Translations under genes and position numbers: made by a program
The notes under the pieces: model-generated
The model's database searches: none
The model's input: the letters and a program-made list of their open reading frames with translations, nothing else
Told to the model about the DNA's origin: nothing
NCBI GenBank assembly: GCA_002348545.1
Contig: DEBM01000059.1
Span: forward strand, 1-27,776
Direction: 5' to 3'
Length of the DNA: 27,776 bases
DNA from: Balneolaceae bacterium UBA2956
GTDB lineage: Bacteria; Bacteroidota; Rhodothermia; Balneolales; Balneolaceae
Shown: piece after piece, positions 1 to 8,884 of the stretch
Layout of the letters: each line of letters opens with the position of its first letter
How positions within the stretch are numbered: the first letter of the stretch is position 1

Positions 1-2118
1 ATGAAGATTTAAATGGCATACATCAGCACCGATGAGCCCTGGACTCGTTAAACCTACCTGAGCATTCATATTTGCTCCATCCATATAGACCTGTCCACCA
101 TGCTGATGAATTAGGGCACAAAAATCTTTGATCTTATGCTCAAAAACCCCATGAGTAGACGGGTAGGTAACCATAAGAGCGGCTAACCGGTTAGAGTATT
201 TCTCGACTTTTGCCTCCAAATCGTCAAAGGAAATATTCCCGTGCTTGTCTGTTTCTACCACAACAACTTCCATCCCAGCCATAACGGCACTGGCTGGGTT
301 GGTTCCATGAGCAGAAGCCGGGATTAAAGCTACATTACGATGAGAATCTCCCCTGTGTTCATGGTAAGCTCTTATGGTCATTAGTCCCGCATATTCTCCT
401 TGTGCGCCAGAATTAGGTTGAAACGAAATCGCATCAAATCCAGTGATATCTGCAAGCCATACCTCTAATTCTTTAAACATATAGGCATATCCCTGGGCTT
501 GATCAAGTGGAGCAAAGGGGTGTATATGAGCAAATTCAGGCCAGCTAAGAGGTATCATTTCACTGGTTGCATTTAGCTTCATAGTACAGGAACCTAGGGA
601 AATCATTGAGTGAACCAGAGAAAGATCTTTTGATTCTAATCGTTTGATGTATCGAAGCATTTCATGTTCTGTTCTATATGAATGAAAGACTTCATGGGTC
701 ATAAACTCTGAATCCCTTATAATATTCGGTGACAACTGTATTTCAAGTTGACTCATATCCTGAATAAAGTTGAGATCAGATTGCTTTCCTGTCACCTCCT
801 CGAAAATTCGCCGTAAAAGCTTTAGATCTTCAAAGTCTTTAGCTTCATCCCAGCTTAATCTAACTGTACCTTCAGATGGGTAATAGAAATTAACTCCAGC
901 TTTCTTTGCTACTGGCTCCAATTTACTTCGATCCATATGAAAACTAAGGGTATCAAAATACACTGAAGTTATGACATCAATACCTAGAGATTCTAATAGT
1001 TTTTTGACAAGCATTGTGTAGCCATGGATTCGTGCTGCGATGTCTTTAAGTCCTTCTGGTCCATGATATACTGCATACATACTTGCAATGACTGCTAGTA
1101 ACACCTGCGCTGTACATATATTTGATGTTGCTTTTTCACGCCTTATATGTTGCTCTCGGGTCTGAAGGGCCATCCGGTAAGCCGGTCGTCCCTCCTTGTC
1201 TTGTGTAATACCAATAATTCTTCCAGGTATTTGCCGTTTGAAAGCCTCTTTAGTTGCAAAATACGCCGCATGTGGCCCCCCATAGCCCATCGGAACACCA
1301 AAACGCTGCGTTATCCCAACCACTACATCGGCTCCCATCTCACCAGGTGGTTTCAATAGGGTTAAACTTAGTAAGTCTGCGGCGGCTACCACAAATACTT
1401 TATGCTCGTTGCAAGCTTGAATTAGTGCCTCATAACTAACTACCTGCCCGTCGACTTCTGGATATTGGAATAAGATTCCAAATACGTCTTCTCGCGTAAC
1501 ATCGAGTTGCGCCAATTCTCCTACTTCTATCCGTATTCCTAATGGAGCTGATCTGGTGTACAATAAATCAAGGGTCTGTGGAAACACTTTGTCACTCACA
1601 AAAAAAGTATCAGCTGTTTTTTTCTTAGTTCCTTTTCTTTGTCCATAGAGCATAGTCATGGCTTCTGCTGCTGCAGTAGCTTCATCGAGTAATGATGCAT
1701 TAGCTAACTCCATACCAGTAAGATCACTGACCATAGTTTGAAAGTTGATAAGCGCTTCCATGCGGCCTTGTGCAATTTCTGCCTGATATGGAGTATAAGC
1801 GGTATACCAAGCCGGATTTTCTAAAATATTCCTTTGAATAACCGTTGGTAAAAAGGTATCATAGTATCCCTGGCCGATATATGAGGTATATACCTTATTC
1901 TTACGTGCAATCTTACGGAATTCGGCTAAAAACTCCTCCTCTGTAAGTGCATCGGGAATATTTAAATCACATTTTAGTCGAATACCTTTAGGAATTGTTT
2001 CCTCAATCAACTGTTCCATATCCTCAGCATTAATCATCTCAAGCATATGTTGATGATCAGCAATGCTCATTCCATGATGTCGGCTGGCAAATGGTAATTT
2101 TTGAAAAGATATACTCAT
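1..2118 (-). CDS. gcvP: Glycine dehydrogenase (decarboxylating), P protein, 3' end cut by window
   Basis: This is the P protein of the glycine cleavage system. It is a PLP enzyme that decarboxylates glycine and passes the aminomethyl group to the lipoyl arm of the H protein in the cytoplasm. The minus-strand frame is open from ATG at 2118 to base 1, giving 706 residues of the usual roughly 950-960. The start reads MSISFQKLPFASRHHG. Later family-typical stretches include ENPAWYTAYTPYQAEIAQGR, SLGSCTMKLNATSEM, SAHGTNPASAVMAGM and GANMNAQVGLTSPG. The visible part ends in HLNLH, and in the family the next residue is the PLP-binding lysine, so the catalytic lysine lies just outside. No frameshift was seen. 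The upstream region (2119-2354) is shared with a divergent gene, and I could not recognise a glycine riboswitch there. The single long chain matches the fused P protein, not the two-subunit GcvPA/GcvPB type. Confidence 0.97.
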   Translation of the reverse strand, partial: MSISFQKLPFASRHHGMSIADHQHMLEMINAEDMEQLIEETIPKGIRLKCDLNIPDALTEEEFLAEFRKIARKNKVYTSYIGQGYYDTFLPTVIQRNILENPAWYTAYTPYQAEIAQGRMEALINFQTMVSDLTGMELANASLLDEATAAAEAMTMLYGQRKGTKKKTADTFFVSDKVFPQTLDLLYTRSAPLGIRIEVGELAQLDVTREDVFGILFQYPEVDGQVVSYEALIQACNEHKVFVVAAADLLSLTLLKPPGEMGADVVVGITQRFGVPMGYGGPHAAYFATKEAFKRQIPGRIIGITQDKEGRPAYRMALQTREQHIRREKATSNICTAQVLLAVIASMYAVYHGPEGLKDIAARIHGYTMLVKKLLESLGIDVITSVYFDTLSFHMDRSKLEPVAKKAGVNFYYPSEGTVRLSWDEAKDFEDLKLLRRIFEEVTGKQSDLNFIQDMSQLEIQLSPNIIRDSEFMTHEVFHSYRTEHEMLRYIKRLESKDLSLVHSMISLGSCTMKLNATSEMIPLSWPEFAHIHPFAPLDQAQGYAYMFKELEVWLADITGFDAISFQPNSGAQGEYAGLMTIRAYHEHRGDSHRNVALIPASAHGTNPASAVMAGMEVVVVETDKHGNISFDDLEAKVEKYSNRLAALMVTYPSTHGVFEHKIKDFCALIHQHGGQVYMDGANMNAQVGLTSPGLIGADVCHLNLH

Positions 2119-2354
2119 TATTGGTTGCTTAAATAATTTATTTATAAATGTAATATGCTACTCAAATAAAAACGCACAAGACGCATTCGTCTGCTAGATG
2201 TATGAATTAAGATTTTAGATGTTTGTGTACATTTTAAATTAAGGATTTCTATTTTTTTTTTCTGATAAATAGCTACCCTTTTATATATTGCATACCCAAG
2301 TGATAGTGTCCATCTATCCTTCTATCTGAAAATCACTTAGACGATTAAGGGCCT

Positions 2355-4391
2355 ATGAAAATTATCTCTTTTGGAAAAATATTTTTTTTACACGCTAAAA
2401 TTTTGCGAATTATGAATGTTAAAGTACTTTCTTTTTTCTGTTTCTTCATTGCTATAACTCCATATTTTTTACAAGCTCAGGAGTCTCAAATTCGCCTTTT
2501 AAATCAGTCTTTAGAACTAAGAGTAAATGAGCGAGTTCAACTAGAAGCAGAAGTATTAAACGCAGAGGGTGTTCTTTTAGCCGATACCGTGGTTTTTTTT
2601 TCTAGGGCTCGTCGCTCGTTAGTGGTCAGCCGTGAGGGAGAGCTACTGGCGATAAAACCAGGTGTTCATATTATATCTGCTATGACACTAGGTGCTGACA
2701 GGATTCGACAGGATTTTGAGGTTAAAGTTCTTTTTCCACCAATCACCTATGTAAAGTGGGAGCAAGCTGAATATACCTTTTATTCAGGCACATCGTTAGA
2801 TTTAATGTTTGAAATTAGGGATTCATTAGATGTGGTTCGAAGCATAGATGAACTCTTCATCTCAAGCAGTGATGAATCCATTTTTAGCGTAAATGATTTC
2901 AATCAATTGAGTCTTAATGATGTAGGTTCTGCTAAGTTAATAGTAGTTGCAGGTACTGAGCAATTTAGTTGGCCGGTGAAAGTGTTAGAGAATAAAGCCA
3001 CAGCATTAACTATGAAGGTCACAAATCCAAGTTCTGAGCCCATAAAAACAGGCGATGTAGTTCATTTTAGTACCCATGCAGAAGATAGAAAAAGAAATAC
3101 TCTAGCTAATATGCCAGTTCAATACAGTTTTGTCGCCTACCCTAACGATCAATTAGGTCAGGGTAACTCTGCGCAAATCGCTCAAGATGGACGTTTTGTC
3201 GCTAGTCATGCTGGAAAATATTCCATCATTGCCAGTTCTGGTGCTATTCAAACAACACTGAATATCACAGTTCAACCTAGAAATATTCGTCGTAGCTTAG
3301 AAGTGGTAGGTAAAGGCATAGTACCTGATGTAAAGACGTCAGATCTATGGGTTTGGGAAGGTATTGATGGTCGTGATTATGCAATCACAGGGACTTGGGG
3401 AGCACGAGGAGAAGCGTTCCTTTGGGATGTTACCGATCCAAGTAACATTCACACTATAGATACGGTACAGGTAGATGCACGTACCGTTAATGATGTAAAG
3501 GTATCTGAAGATGGTACGATCGCCGTCATAACACGCGAAGGGGCTTCTAATCGGAAAAATGGTATTATCATACTAGACGTCACAAACCCTTCAGAAACCA
3601 CCATACTCTCTGAGTATACCGATGGGCTCACCGGGGGAGTTCATAACACATTTATTTACGAAAACCATGTCTATGCGGTAAATAATGGACGCAAATATGA
3701 TATCATAAATATTGAAGATCCCCGCAATCCTTATACTGTTGGAGTTTTTGAACTCGATACTCCTGGACATTCTATTCATGATGTTTGGATAGAAGATGGG
3801 ATTGCTTATTCATCGAATTGGGGCGATGGAGTTGTCGCAGTAGATGTGGGGTTGAACAACTCATCAGATATGACAGGTGCAGGTGGTAGTCCTGCAAACC
3901 CTATACCACTTGGTAGTTATACTTATCCTAGTGGTTGGAACCATGCAGCTTTTCCGTTTAAATCCGAATCTACCGGTAAATTTTATGTAGCAGCAGGTGA
4001 TGAAGCTTTTCCCTATGGACTTGATACCCAAGGACCAAATCGAGCAGCAGGTTGGGTACATTTTATCGAATTTGATGGTTGGGATAATCCAGATGAAGTA
4101 GCACGCTATCAGGTGCCTGAAGCAGGTTCTCACAACTACTGGATTGAAAACGATGTCATGTATGCTGCTTTCTACAATGGCGGTTTACGAGTTGTTGATG
4201 TATCGGGTGATCTAATGGGAGACTTGTATGAACAGGGCCGTGAAATTGCCCTCTTTTTACCTTCTGATCCCAACGCTGCTATACCAAATTCAACCTTTAC
4301 TTGGGGACCCCAACCTTACAAAGGACTGATATTTCTTTCGGATTGGAATTCCGGCATCTGGGCAGTAAAGCTGGGTGAAGTCCAAAATTGA
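2355..4391 (+). CDS. Secreted LVIVD-type beta-propeller protein with N-terminal Ig-like domains
   Basis: This predicted exported protein has 678 residues from the first ATG. A second in-frame ATG at 2412 (Met20) begins a much better signal peptide (MNVKVLSFFCFFIAITPYFL, then QAQ), so the mature protein probably starts near residue 42. The first ATG has AAGGG only 4 nt upstream, so the start is open. Residues about 45-310 look like two or three Ig-like/BIG2-like beta domains. Residues about 313-675 form a propeller of LVIVD-type repeats, with units such as ILDVTNPSE and RVVDVSGD. Histidines recur near the start of successive blades (VHNTF at 430, SIHDVW at 475, WNHAAF at 530, SHNYW at 593). 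No enzyme motif is evident. The next gene starts 29 nt downstream on the same strand and encodes another secreted propeller, so the two are probably co-transcribed. The ligand is unknown; a surface binding or adhesion role is inference. Confidence 0.8.
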   Translation: MKIISFGKIFFLHAKILRIMNVKVLSFFCFFIAITPYFLQAQESQIRLLNQSLELRVNERVQLEAEVLNAEGVLLADTVVFFSRARRSLVVSREGELLAIKPGVHIISAMTLGADRIRQDFEVKVLFPPITYVKWEQAEYTFYSGTSLDLMFEIRDSLDVVRSIDELFISSSDESIFSVNDFNQLSLNDVGSAKLIVVAGTEQFSWPVKVLENKATALTMKVTNPSSEPIKTGDVVHFSTHAEDRKRNTLANMPVQYSFVAYPNDQLGQGNSAQIAQDGRFVASHAGKYSIIASSGAIQTTLNITVQPRNIRRSLEVVGKGIVPDVKTSDLWVWEGIDGRDYAITGTWGARGEAFLWDVTDPSNIHTIDTVQVDARTVNDVKVSEDGTIAVITREGASNRKNGIIILDVTNPSETTILSEYTDGLTGGVHNTFIYENHVYAVNNGRKYDIINIEDPRNPYTVGVFELDTPGHSIHDVWIEDGIAYSSNWGDGVVAVDVGLNNSSDMTGAGGSPANPIPLGSYTYPSGWNHAAFPFKSESTGKFYVAAGDEAFPYGLDTQGPNRAAGWVHFIEFDGWDNPDEVARYQVPEAGSHNYWIENDVMYAAFYNGGLRVVDVSGDLMGDLYEQGREIALFLPSDPNAAIPNSTFTWGPQPYKGLIFLSDWNSGIWAVKLGEVQN

Positions 4392-4420
4392 CTTATTATT
4401 GTATTTAACGAGCTACTTGT

Positions 4421-5677
4421 ATGAATACTTATAAATCTATTCTCTTCAATCTGACTTTTCCAGCGTTAATAGGCTATTTAGCGTATTTTGCACTATTACT
4501 CCTTATTACATTATCCATAAATCTAAACGCACAAGTCTACCAGGTGTATGTGGCAGCTGAATCGGACGATGTTGTCCAACGAGTAAGCTTTGACGCAAAC
4601 ACTAATGAAGGATGGATTGATGCAACCATTAGGGTGGGTAAACTCCCAACTGAAACGGATGGGCCTCATGGTCTCACCATATCACCCGACAAAAAACATT
4701 GGTTTGTTACTATTGCCCACGGTAATCCCTATGGTTATTTGGCAAAATACAGCACCGAGACGCATGAATTAAAGGGCATCGTCGATCTTGGCTTATTCCC
4801 TGCAAGTATGGAAATTTCGGAGTTTACCGGTCTTTTATATGTAGTGAATTTCAATTTACACGGGGAAATGGAACCCAGTAGTATGATGGTCGTCGATCCC
4901 GAGACCATGGACTTAATAGTCGAATTACCAACTGGAATTATGCCGCATGGGACTAGAATGAACTCTAAAGGTACCAAAGCCTATCATGTCTCCATGATGA
5001 GTGATGAATTAATTGAAGTGGATACCTATGGGTTAGATGTCACTAGAACTTTGTCACTAAAAGTATCCATGATTGATGACTCCGCTCATGAGAAACATAA
5101 TCCTGAGACTACCCAAGATTTAGTAGCTGAGCTAAAAGCTATGGATGGTTCAGGCGGACGGATGGATTGGTTGAAAGAAATGAATGCTTCTAAACCAGCA
5201 AATAGAGAAAAACATAGCTCAATGACATATCATCGTCCTCTAGTTAAACCTACTTGGGTAGACCCTCATCCTAACGACCAATTGGTATATGTTGCAGGAA
5301 ATGGATCCGACGAAATTATTGAAATAGATGTTGAAAACTGGAGTATAAGCCGCAGAATGCCAACGGGGAAATTGCCCTATAATTTAGAAGTGAGTCCAAA
5401 CGGTAAATATTTGGTTAGTTCCCTTAAAGGCGCCGGAGCAACAAGTATAATAGACTTAGAAAGTGGGGTAGAGCTTGCTCGAATACCTAACTCTCGTAAA
5501 GTTTCACATGGCGTTACAATAAGCCCTGACAGTAAATATGCCTTTATTTCGGTTGAAGGAATTGGTGGTGATCCTGGATCCGTTGACATCATTTCTATTG
5601 AAACTCAAGAGCTAATAACCTTTGTTGAAACAGGAAAACAGGCAGGGGGGATAAGCTTTTTTACCACCTTGAAATGA
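4421..5677 (+). CDS. Secreted YVTN/YncE-like beta-propeller protein
   Basis: The protein has 418 residues. Residues 1-37 form a long hydrophobic signal (LAYFALLLLITLSINLNAQ), so it is predicted to be exported. The rest is built of propeller blades of the YVTN/cytochrome-d1-like type, with recurring units LTISPDKKHWFV, LEVSPNGKYLV and VTISPDSKYAFI. Histidine sits at the matching turn of several blades: GPHG (H83), MPHG (H176), DPHP (H283) and SHG (H363). A His-, Met- and acid-rich insertion lies between blades at about 215-272 (H223, H226, H265, H271). YncE-family proteins are periplasmic binding propellers without a settled enzyme activity. The haem-binding or catalytic set of cytochrome cd1 was not recognised here. 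The gene follows the LVIVD propeller gene closely and precedes a ZIP metal transporter gene by 207 nt. A role in metal or cofactor binding is possible but inferred. Confidence 0.78.
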   Translation: MNTYKSILFNLTFPALIGYLAYFALLLLITLSINLNAQVYQVYVAAESDDVVQRVSFDANTNEGWIDATIRVGKLPTETDGPHGLTISPDKKHWFVTIAHGNPYGYLAKYSTETHELKGIVDLGLFPASMEISEFTGLLYVVNFNLHGEMEPSSMMVVDPETMDLIVELPTGIMPHGTRMNSKGTKAYHVSMMSDELIEVDTYGLDVTRTLSLKVSMIDDSAHEKHNPETTQDLVAELKAMDGSGGRMDWLKEMNASKPANREKHSSMTYHRPLVKPTWVDPHPNDQLVYVAGNGSDEIIEIDVENWSISRRMPTGKLPYNLEVSPNGKYLVSSLKGAGATSIIDLESGVELARIPNSRKVSHGVTISPDSKYAFISVEGIGGDPGSVDIISIETQELITFVETGKQAGGISFFTTLK

Positions 5678-5693
5678 TTTATTGTTTGACTTG

Positions 5694-5720
5694 AAGAGGA
5701 CTTTAAGACTGCTACCTCTT
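5694..5720 (+). other. Weak hairpin after the propeller gene pair
   Basis: AAGAGG at 5694-5699 can pair with CCTCTT at 5715-5720 around a 15-nt loop, starting 17 nt after the stop codon of the second propeller gene. There is no T-run after it, so it is at best a weak or factor-dependent terminator or an mRNA 3' stabiliser. Confidence 0.2.
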
Positions 5721-5845
5721 AGACCGATATCACTGTAAGTCTAAATATTTAATAGCCTGGGTTGTAGACTATTTTGTATAGCTTATTTGTTATAGCGCCC
5801 TTATATTTAGTCATAGCTAAACTTTTAATTAGCCAAATTTCATTA

Positions 5846-5861
5846 CCTTAAGTCCTTAAGG
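5846..5861 (+). promoter_or_regulatory. Tandem/palindromic CCTTAAG motif upstream of the ZIP gene
   Basis: CCTTAAG at 5846-5852 is followed after one base by CCTTAAGG at 5854-5861. The latter is itself an 8-bp palindrome. The motif ends 23 bp before the ATG of the ZIP transporter gene, where an operator would sit. I cannot match it to a known regulator box, and it could be chance. Confidence 0.25.
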
Positions 5862-5884
5862 ATTTCACTAAATAAAAAGTCAAA

Positions 5885-6712
5885 ATGATACTACCCGAAT
5901 GGTTTCTTTCATTACATCCCATTGTCCAAGCTTTTATGGCTGGTTTATTCACATGGGGTATGACCGCGTTAGGCGCCTCATTAGTTTTTTTTACCAAGCA
6001 AGTAAGTTTTAAGCTATTAGATAGTATGATGGGATTTGCAGCGGGTGTCATGATCGCTGCAAGTATATGGTCGCTCATCCTACCTGCTATTGATATGGCT
6101 GAAGCGCAAGGTCATATTGGATGGATCCCCGCTGTTATCGGATTTTTATTAGGTGGGTTAATTTTGCGGGTATGCGATCAGTATCTGCCCCACTTGCATA
6201 TTGGACTTCCTAGGGATGAAGCTGAGGGACTTCCGACAAGTTGGAGGCGTTCTACTCTACTGATGCTTGCTATGACTCTTCATAACATTCCAGAGGGATT
6301 AGCCATTGGAGTCTTATTTGGTGCAGCTATTCAATCGGTTGACCTTGGGATGTCTGCTGCATTAGCTCCTGCTGTGGCACTAGCCATCGGAATAGGTATT
6401 CAAAATTTCCCTGAAGGAGTAGCCGTTTCACTACCTCTCAGAAGAGATGGAATGAAAACCGGGAAAAGTTTTTGGTATGGACAATTATCAGGTGCAGTTG
6501 AACCTGTATCAGCAGTTTTAGGCGCTGCCGCAGTTATTCTCGTTCAACCAGTATTACCCTATGCACTCGCTTTTGCTGCTGGTGCTATGATTTATGTAGT
6601 GGTGGAAGAGCTCATCCCAGAGAGTCAAATGCACGGTAATACCGATATAGCGACCCTTGGTACTATGATTGGTTTTAGCGTGATGATGGTGTTAGATGTA
6701 GCCTTAGGTTAA
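5885..6712 (+). CDS. ZIP family divalent metal transporter (GufA-like)
   Basis: This 275-residue inner membrane protein of the ZIP family moves divalent metal, usually zinc, into the cytoplasm. About eight hydrophobic segments are visible. The two metal-site helices are clear: HNIPEGLAIG at 133-142 (TM4) and IQNFPEGVAVSLPL at 172-185 (TM5). The loop between TM3 and TM4 carries LPHLHIG (H103, H105), a short form of the family's His-rich loop. Glutamates E206, E241 and E242 sit in later helices. The QNFPEG form of TM5 is typical of the bacterial GufA branch. The length is normal for that branch. No strong Shine-Dalgarno site precedes the ATG, which is usual in this phylum. Specificity (Zn, Fe or Mn) cannot be read from the sequence. 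The gene follows two secreted propeller genes, and a CCTTAAG repeat lies just upstream. Confidence 0.93.
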   Translation: MILPEWFLSLHPIVQAFMAGLFTWGMTALGASLVFFTKQVSFKLLDSMMGFAAGVMIAASIWSLILPAIDMAEAQGHIGWIPAVIGFLLGGLILRVCDQYLPHLHIGLPRDEAEGLPTSWRRSTLLMLAMTLHNIPEGLAIGVLFGAAIQSVDLGMSAALAPAVALAIGIGIQNFPEGVAVSLPLRRDGMKTGKSFWYGQLSGAVEPVSAVLGAAAVILVQPVLPYALAFAAGAMIYVVVEELIPESQMHGNTDIATLGTMIGFSVMMVLDVALG

Positions 6713-6763
6713 GAAGAAGTCAATTACCGTAGTAAAGTAAGCTTAAGGTTTTGGAGTTCTCGG

Positions 6764-8368
6764 TCAACAGTGTAACCACTTCATGACTGATCTCATTGCA
6801 TCTGAACTGAAATCCTTAACTCGAACACGTAATTCCTGAGAACCAGATACTACACTAAAAATTAGGTGATACAGTCTTTTACTTTTCTGAAATATGTGTT
6901 GAGTATTGCCACTCGATTGTAAGCGTATTTTTGGAATCCAGATGTGCTTTCGCGCCAATGCTCTATGTCTTATATATATTAGTTCTGAAGATAACCCAAG
7001 TTCGGTATCTTTATAAGTAATCCAACCATAGAGCGTAGCAGGTATACTTAGCAAAGCCAACCAGACTAACCAAGGCAGCCAATAAATACCCAATAAGGTA
7101 GGAAATAACCATAAATAATTAGGTCTTCTTAAATAACGGAAAAAAGCATTTTTTGGTGCAATAGCATACAATTGGAGTTGCTTGTTATCGCTGGGCTCCA
7201 AGTTGGTCTGAATTGGTATTAAAACATCATCTAAACAAGAATATAAGTCCTGAGATGTTTCCTGTAATTGATTTCTTTGCTGCTGACTAATCCCATTGGC
7301 TAATTCCCAATCACCGAAAAATTGTTGGAAAAATGCCTCCCGTTCATCACAAAGTATTAAAGGTGCCGCAACCAAAGATTTTTGCTGCTGGCCTTGTTGA
7401 TGCCCTGCGCTAATAATTGAAATCGATTCTAATCCAAAAGGCTGACGTAATAACCCTTCAGTAGATTTTAATGCTTGAATACGATTATATGGAACGGTGG
7501 TTTGAATACGCTCTAGTAAACCTCTAGTGATGTGTAGTTCTTTGCCTACTTTGCGAATAGTGAAGCCATAATAGCGCACAAAACTTGACAAAATAGATAA
7601 TAGATAGGAGACTAGAATAACTGTCGCCACACTAAAGAGTACGAAATAAATGCCAGGCTGTTGGATTAAAGGAATACGATCAACTATCCACTGAATATTT
7701 TCATCGGTAATAAACTCCGAAAGTTGCCCGAGTATAGTTCCCAGAATGGTAGCAATTATCCCAAATTCACCAGAGGTTAATGCTAAATAAAATAAGCGCT
7801 TATTAGACAAGGACCATTCAGGATTTTGGCCATGGTACAAATCAAGGCTATTTTGCAAATTAAGACTTTGGTTTGTTTCTACATATGAAAAATGTTCATC
7901 CAGTCTTAAAGTAGATTCTAACCCACCATGCTCAATACCTTTTGGATTTAATACCTCAACTATATTATTAGCGGTTTGAGTATTAAGTGCCGAAAGAACT
8001 GCTCGCTCAGATCCTCCCCCTGCTGTTTGGATAGTCAGCGATACTAAACCAAATAACCTTTGTATAATTCCAGCAGATATTTCGGTAACTTGAACCCTGT
8101 TTTTGTGTATATAAAGTTTTTTTTGAATAAAAATGCCTTTATATATGTGTATTTCATCCTCTAATAACTGATACTTAAACCGAAACCAGCTCATAATACC
8201 TAGCCCAAAAGCAGAAATGAGACCTAATCCAATAAACCAAATAAAATATGGTGATTCATTTCGTGATCCCACAATAAGCAAAATGACGACAGTAAGTACA
8301 TTTTGCTTGATTACTTCCAACACTCCCGTAATGGACGCAACCCAATGTAATCGCTGAAACTCAAACAT
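6764..8368 (-). CDS. ydbT: Membrane protein with three bacterial PH domains, YdbT-like
   Basis: The protein has 534 residues, matching the YdbT family layout. Hydrophobic segments lie at about 23-60, 193-217, 240-262 and 417-449. Each pair is followed by a bPH2 (DUF304) domain: about 66-140 (with YKGIFIQKKLYIHKNRVQ), 267-338 (ITRGLLERIQTTVPYNRIQ) and 455-528. The pattern of Gly-Leu/Ile followed by an Ile-Pro/Tyr-x-Arg-Ile-Gln strand is the family hallmark. Its start codon overlaps the end of the YdbS-like gene by 8 bp, so the two are translationally coupled. In Bacillus subtilis the ydbS-ydbT pair contributes to resistance against membrane-active antimicrobials made by competing Bacillus; the biochemical role is not settled. 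It is the last gene of a four-gene run. No clear terminator is seen in the 51 bp before the convergent ZIP gene. Confidence 0.9.
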   Translation of the reverse strand: MFEFQRLHWVASITGVLEVIKQNVLTVVILLIVGSRNESPYFIWFIGLGLISAFGLGIMSWFRFKYQLLEDEIHIYKGIFIQKKLYIHKNRVQVTEISAGIIQRLFGLVSLTIQTAGGGSERAVLSALNTQTANNIVEVLNPKGIEHGGLESTLRLDEHFSYVETNQSLNLQNSLDLYHGQNPEWSLSNKRLFYLALTSGEFGIIATILGTILGQLSEFITDENIQWIVDRIPLIQQPGIYFVLFSVATVILVSYLLSILSSFVRYYGFTIRKVGKELHITRGLLERIQTTVPYNRIQALKSTEGLLRQPFGLESISIISAGHQQGQQQKSLVAAPLILCDEREAFFQQFFGDWELANGISQQQRNQLQETSQDLYSCLDDVLIPIQTNLEPSDNKQLQLYAIAPKNAFFRYLRRPNYLWLFPTLLGIYWLPWLVWLALLSIPATLYGWITYKDTELGLSSELIYIRHRALARKHIWIPKIRLQSSGNTQHIFQKSKRLYHLIFSVVSGSQELRVRVKDFSSDAMRSVMKWLHC

Positions 8369-8831
8369 CTTCTTTTACTAACCTCACCATTTCGGTGATT
8401 TTATCCTTTAGTTCAAGTGAAAGCTTTTCCTCTAAGGCAGGAATTTCATGAGAGGTAGCTGCATTTGAAAAGCGAATAACCGAGAGGCCGTATGATCGAT
8501 AAATAGGACCCTGACTAGAATCTACATGTTGGATTCGGTTAATGGGTACCTCCGTATACTTAATCCATATAATGCCACGGCGCATCTGAATCCCTTTATC
8601 ATCGATTTGGTAGCTCCAACGTGACCAGCTAAGCCGAGGAAGAAAGGCTACGATTAGTATATAAAACACCAACGTAAGAATAGCAGTACCAATACTCCAT
8701 TCAAGAGCCATTACCTCCTTTGTATGCAAGAAATAGAAAAAAGCAGATGGAACAAAAAGAAAAAGTCCGCTTACTGCATATTGCAAACGCCAAGCAGGAA
8801 TTGCATTTGGGTGGATTCGTTCTTCTAGCAT
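8361..8831 (-). CDS. ydbS: Small membrane protein with one bacterial PH domain, YdbS-like
   Basis: The protein has 156 residues. Two hydrophobic segments at about 16-34 and 43-65 are followed by one bPH2 (DUF304) domain at about 72-150. That domain has YQIDDKGIQMRRGIIWIKYT and then VPINRIQHVDSS, the family signature, and SYGLSVIRFSNA resembles the YdbS consensus. The length is normal. The stop overlaps the start of the YdbT-like gene by 8 bp, matching the ydbS-ydbT pair of many bacteria. The two products probably form one membrane complex, by inference from gene coupling. It starts 53 nt downstream of the UMF1-type transporter gene on the same strand. The ATG at 8831 follows a T-rich/A-rich stretch with TCCTAAAAAA on the plus strand, that is AGGA upstream on the coding strand, a plausible ribosome binding site. 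Confidence 0.9.
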   Translation of the reverse strand: MLEERIHPNAIPAWRLQYAVSGLFLFVPSAFFYFLHTKEVMALEWSIGTAILTLVFYILIVAFLPRLSWSRWSYQIDDKGIQMRRGIIWIKYTEVPINRIQHVDSSQGPIYRSYGLSVIRFSNAATSHEIPALEEKLSLELKDKITEMVRLVKEDV

Positions 8832-8884
8832 GGTATTTTTTTTTTAGGAGATATAATATCTTTGAAGTTTTAAACTTAGTCAGG

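Noticed and set aside
1147..1439. Two overlapping plus-strand ORFs of 60-70 codons
   Set aside because: They lie inside gcvP in the opposite direction. The minus-strand frame is highly conserved and the ORFs have no family features.
2179..2192. AGACG-CATT-CGTCT hairpin upstream of gcvP
   Set aside because: Only a 5-bp stem, no T-run and no glycine riboswitch core around it. Probably chance.
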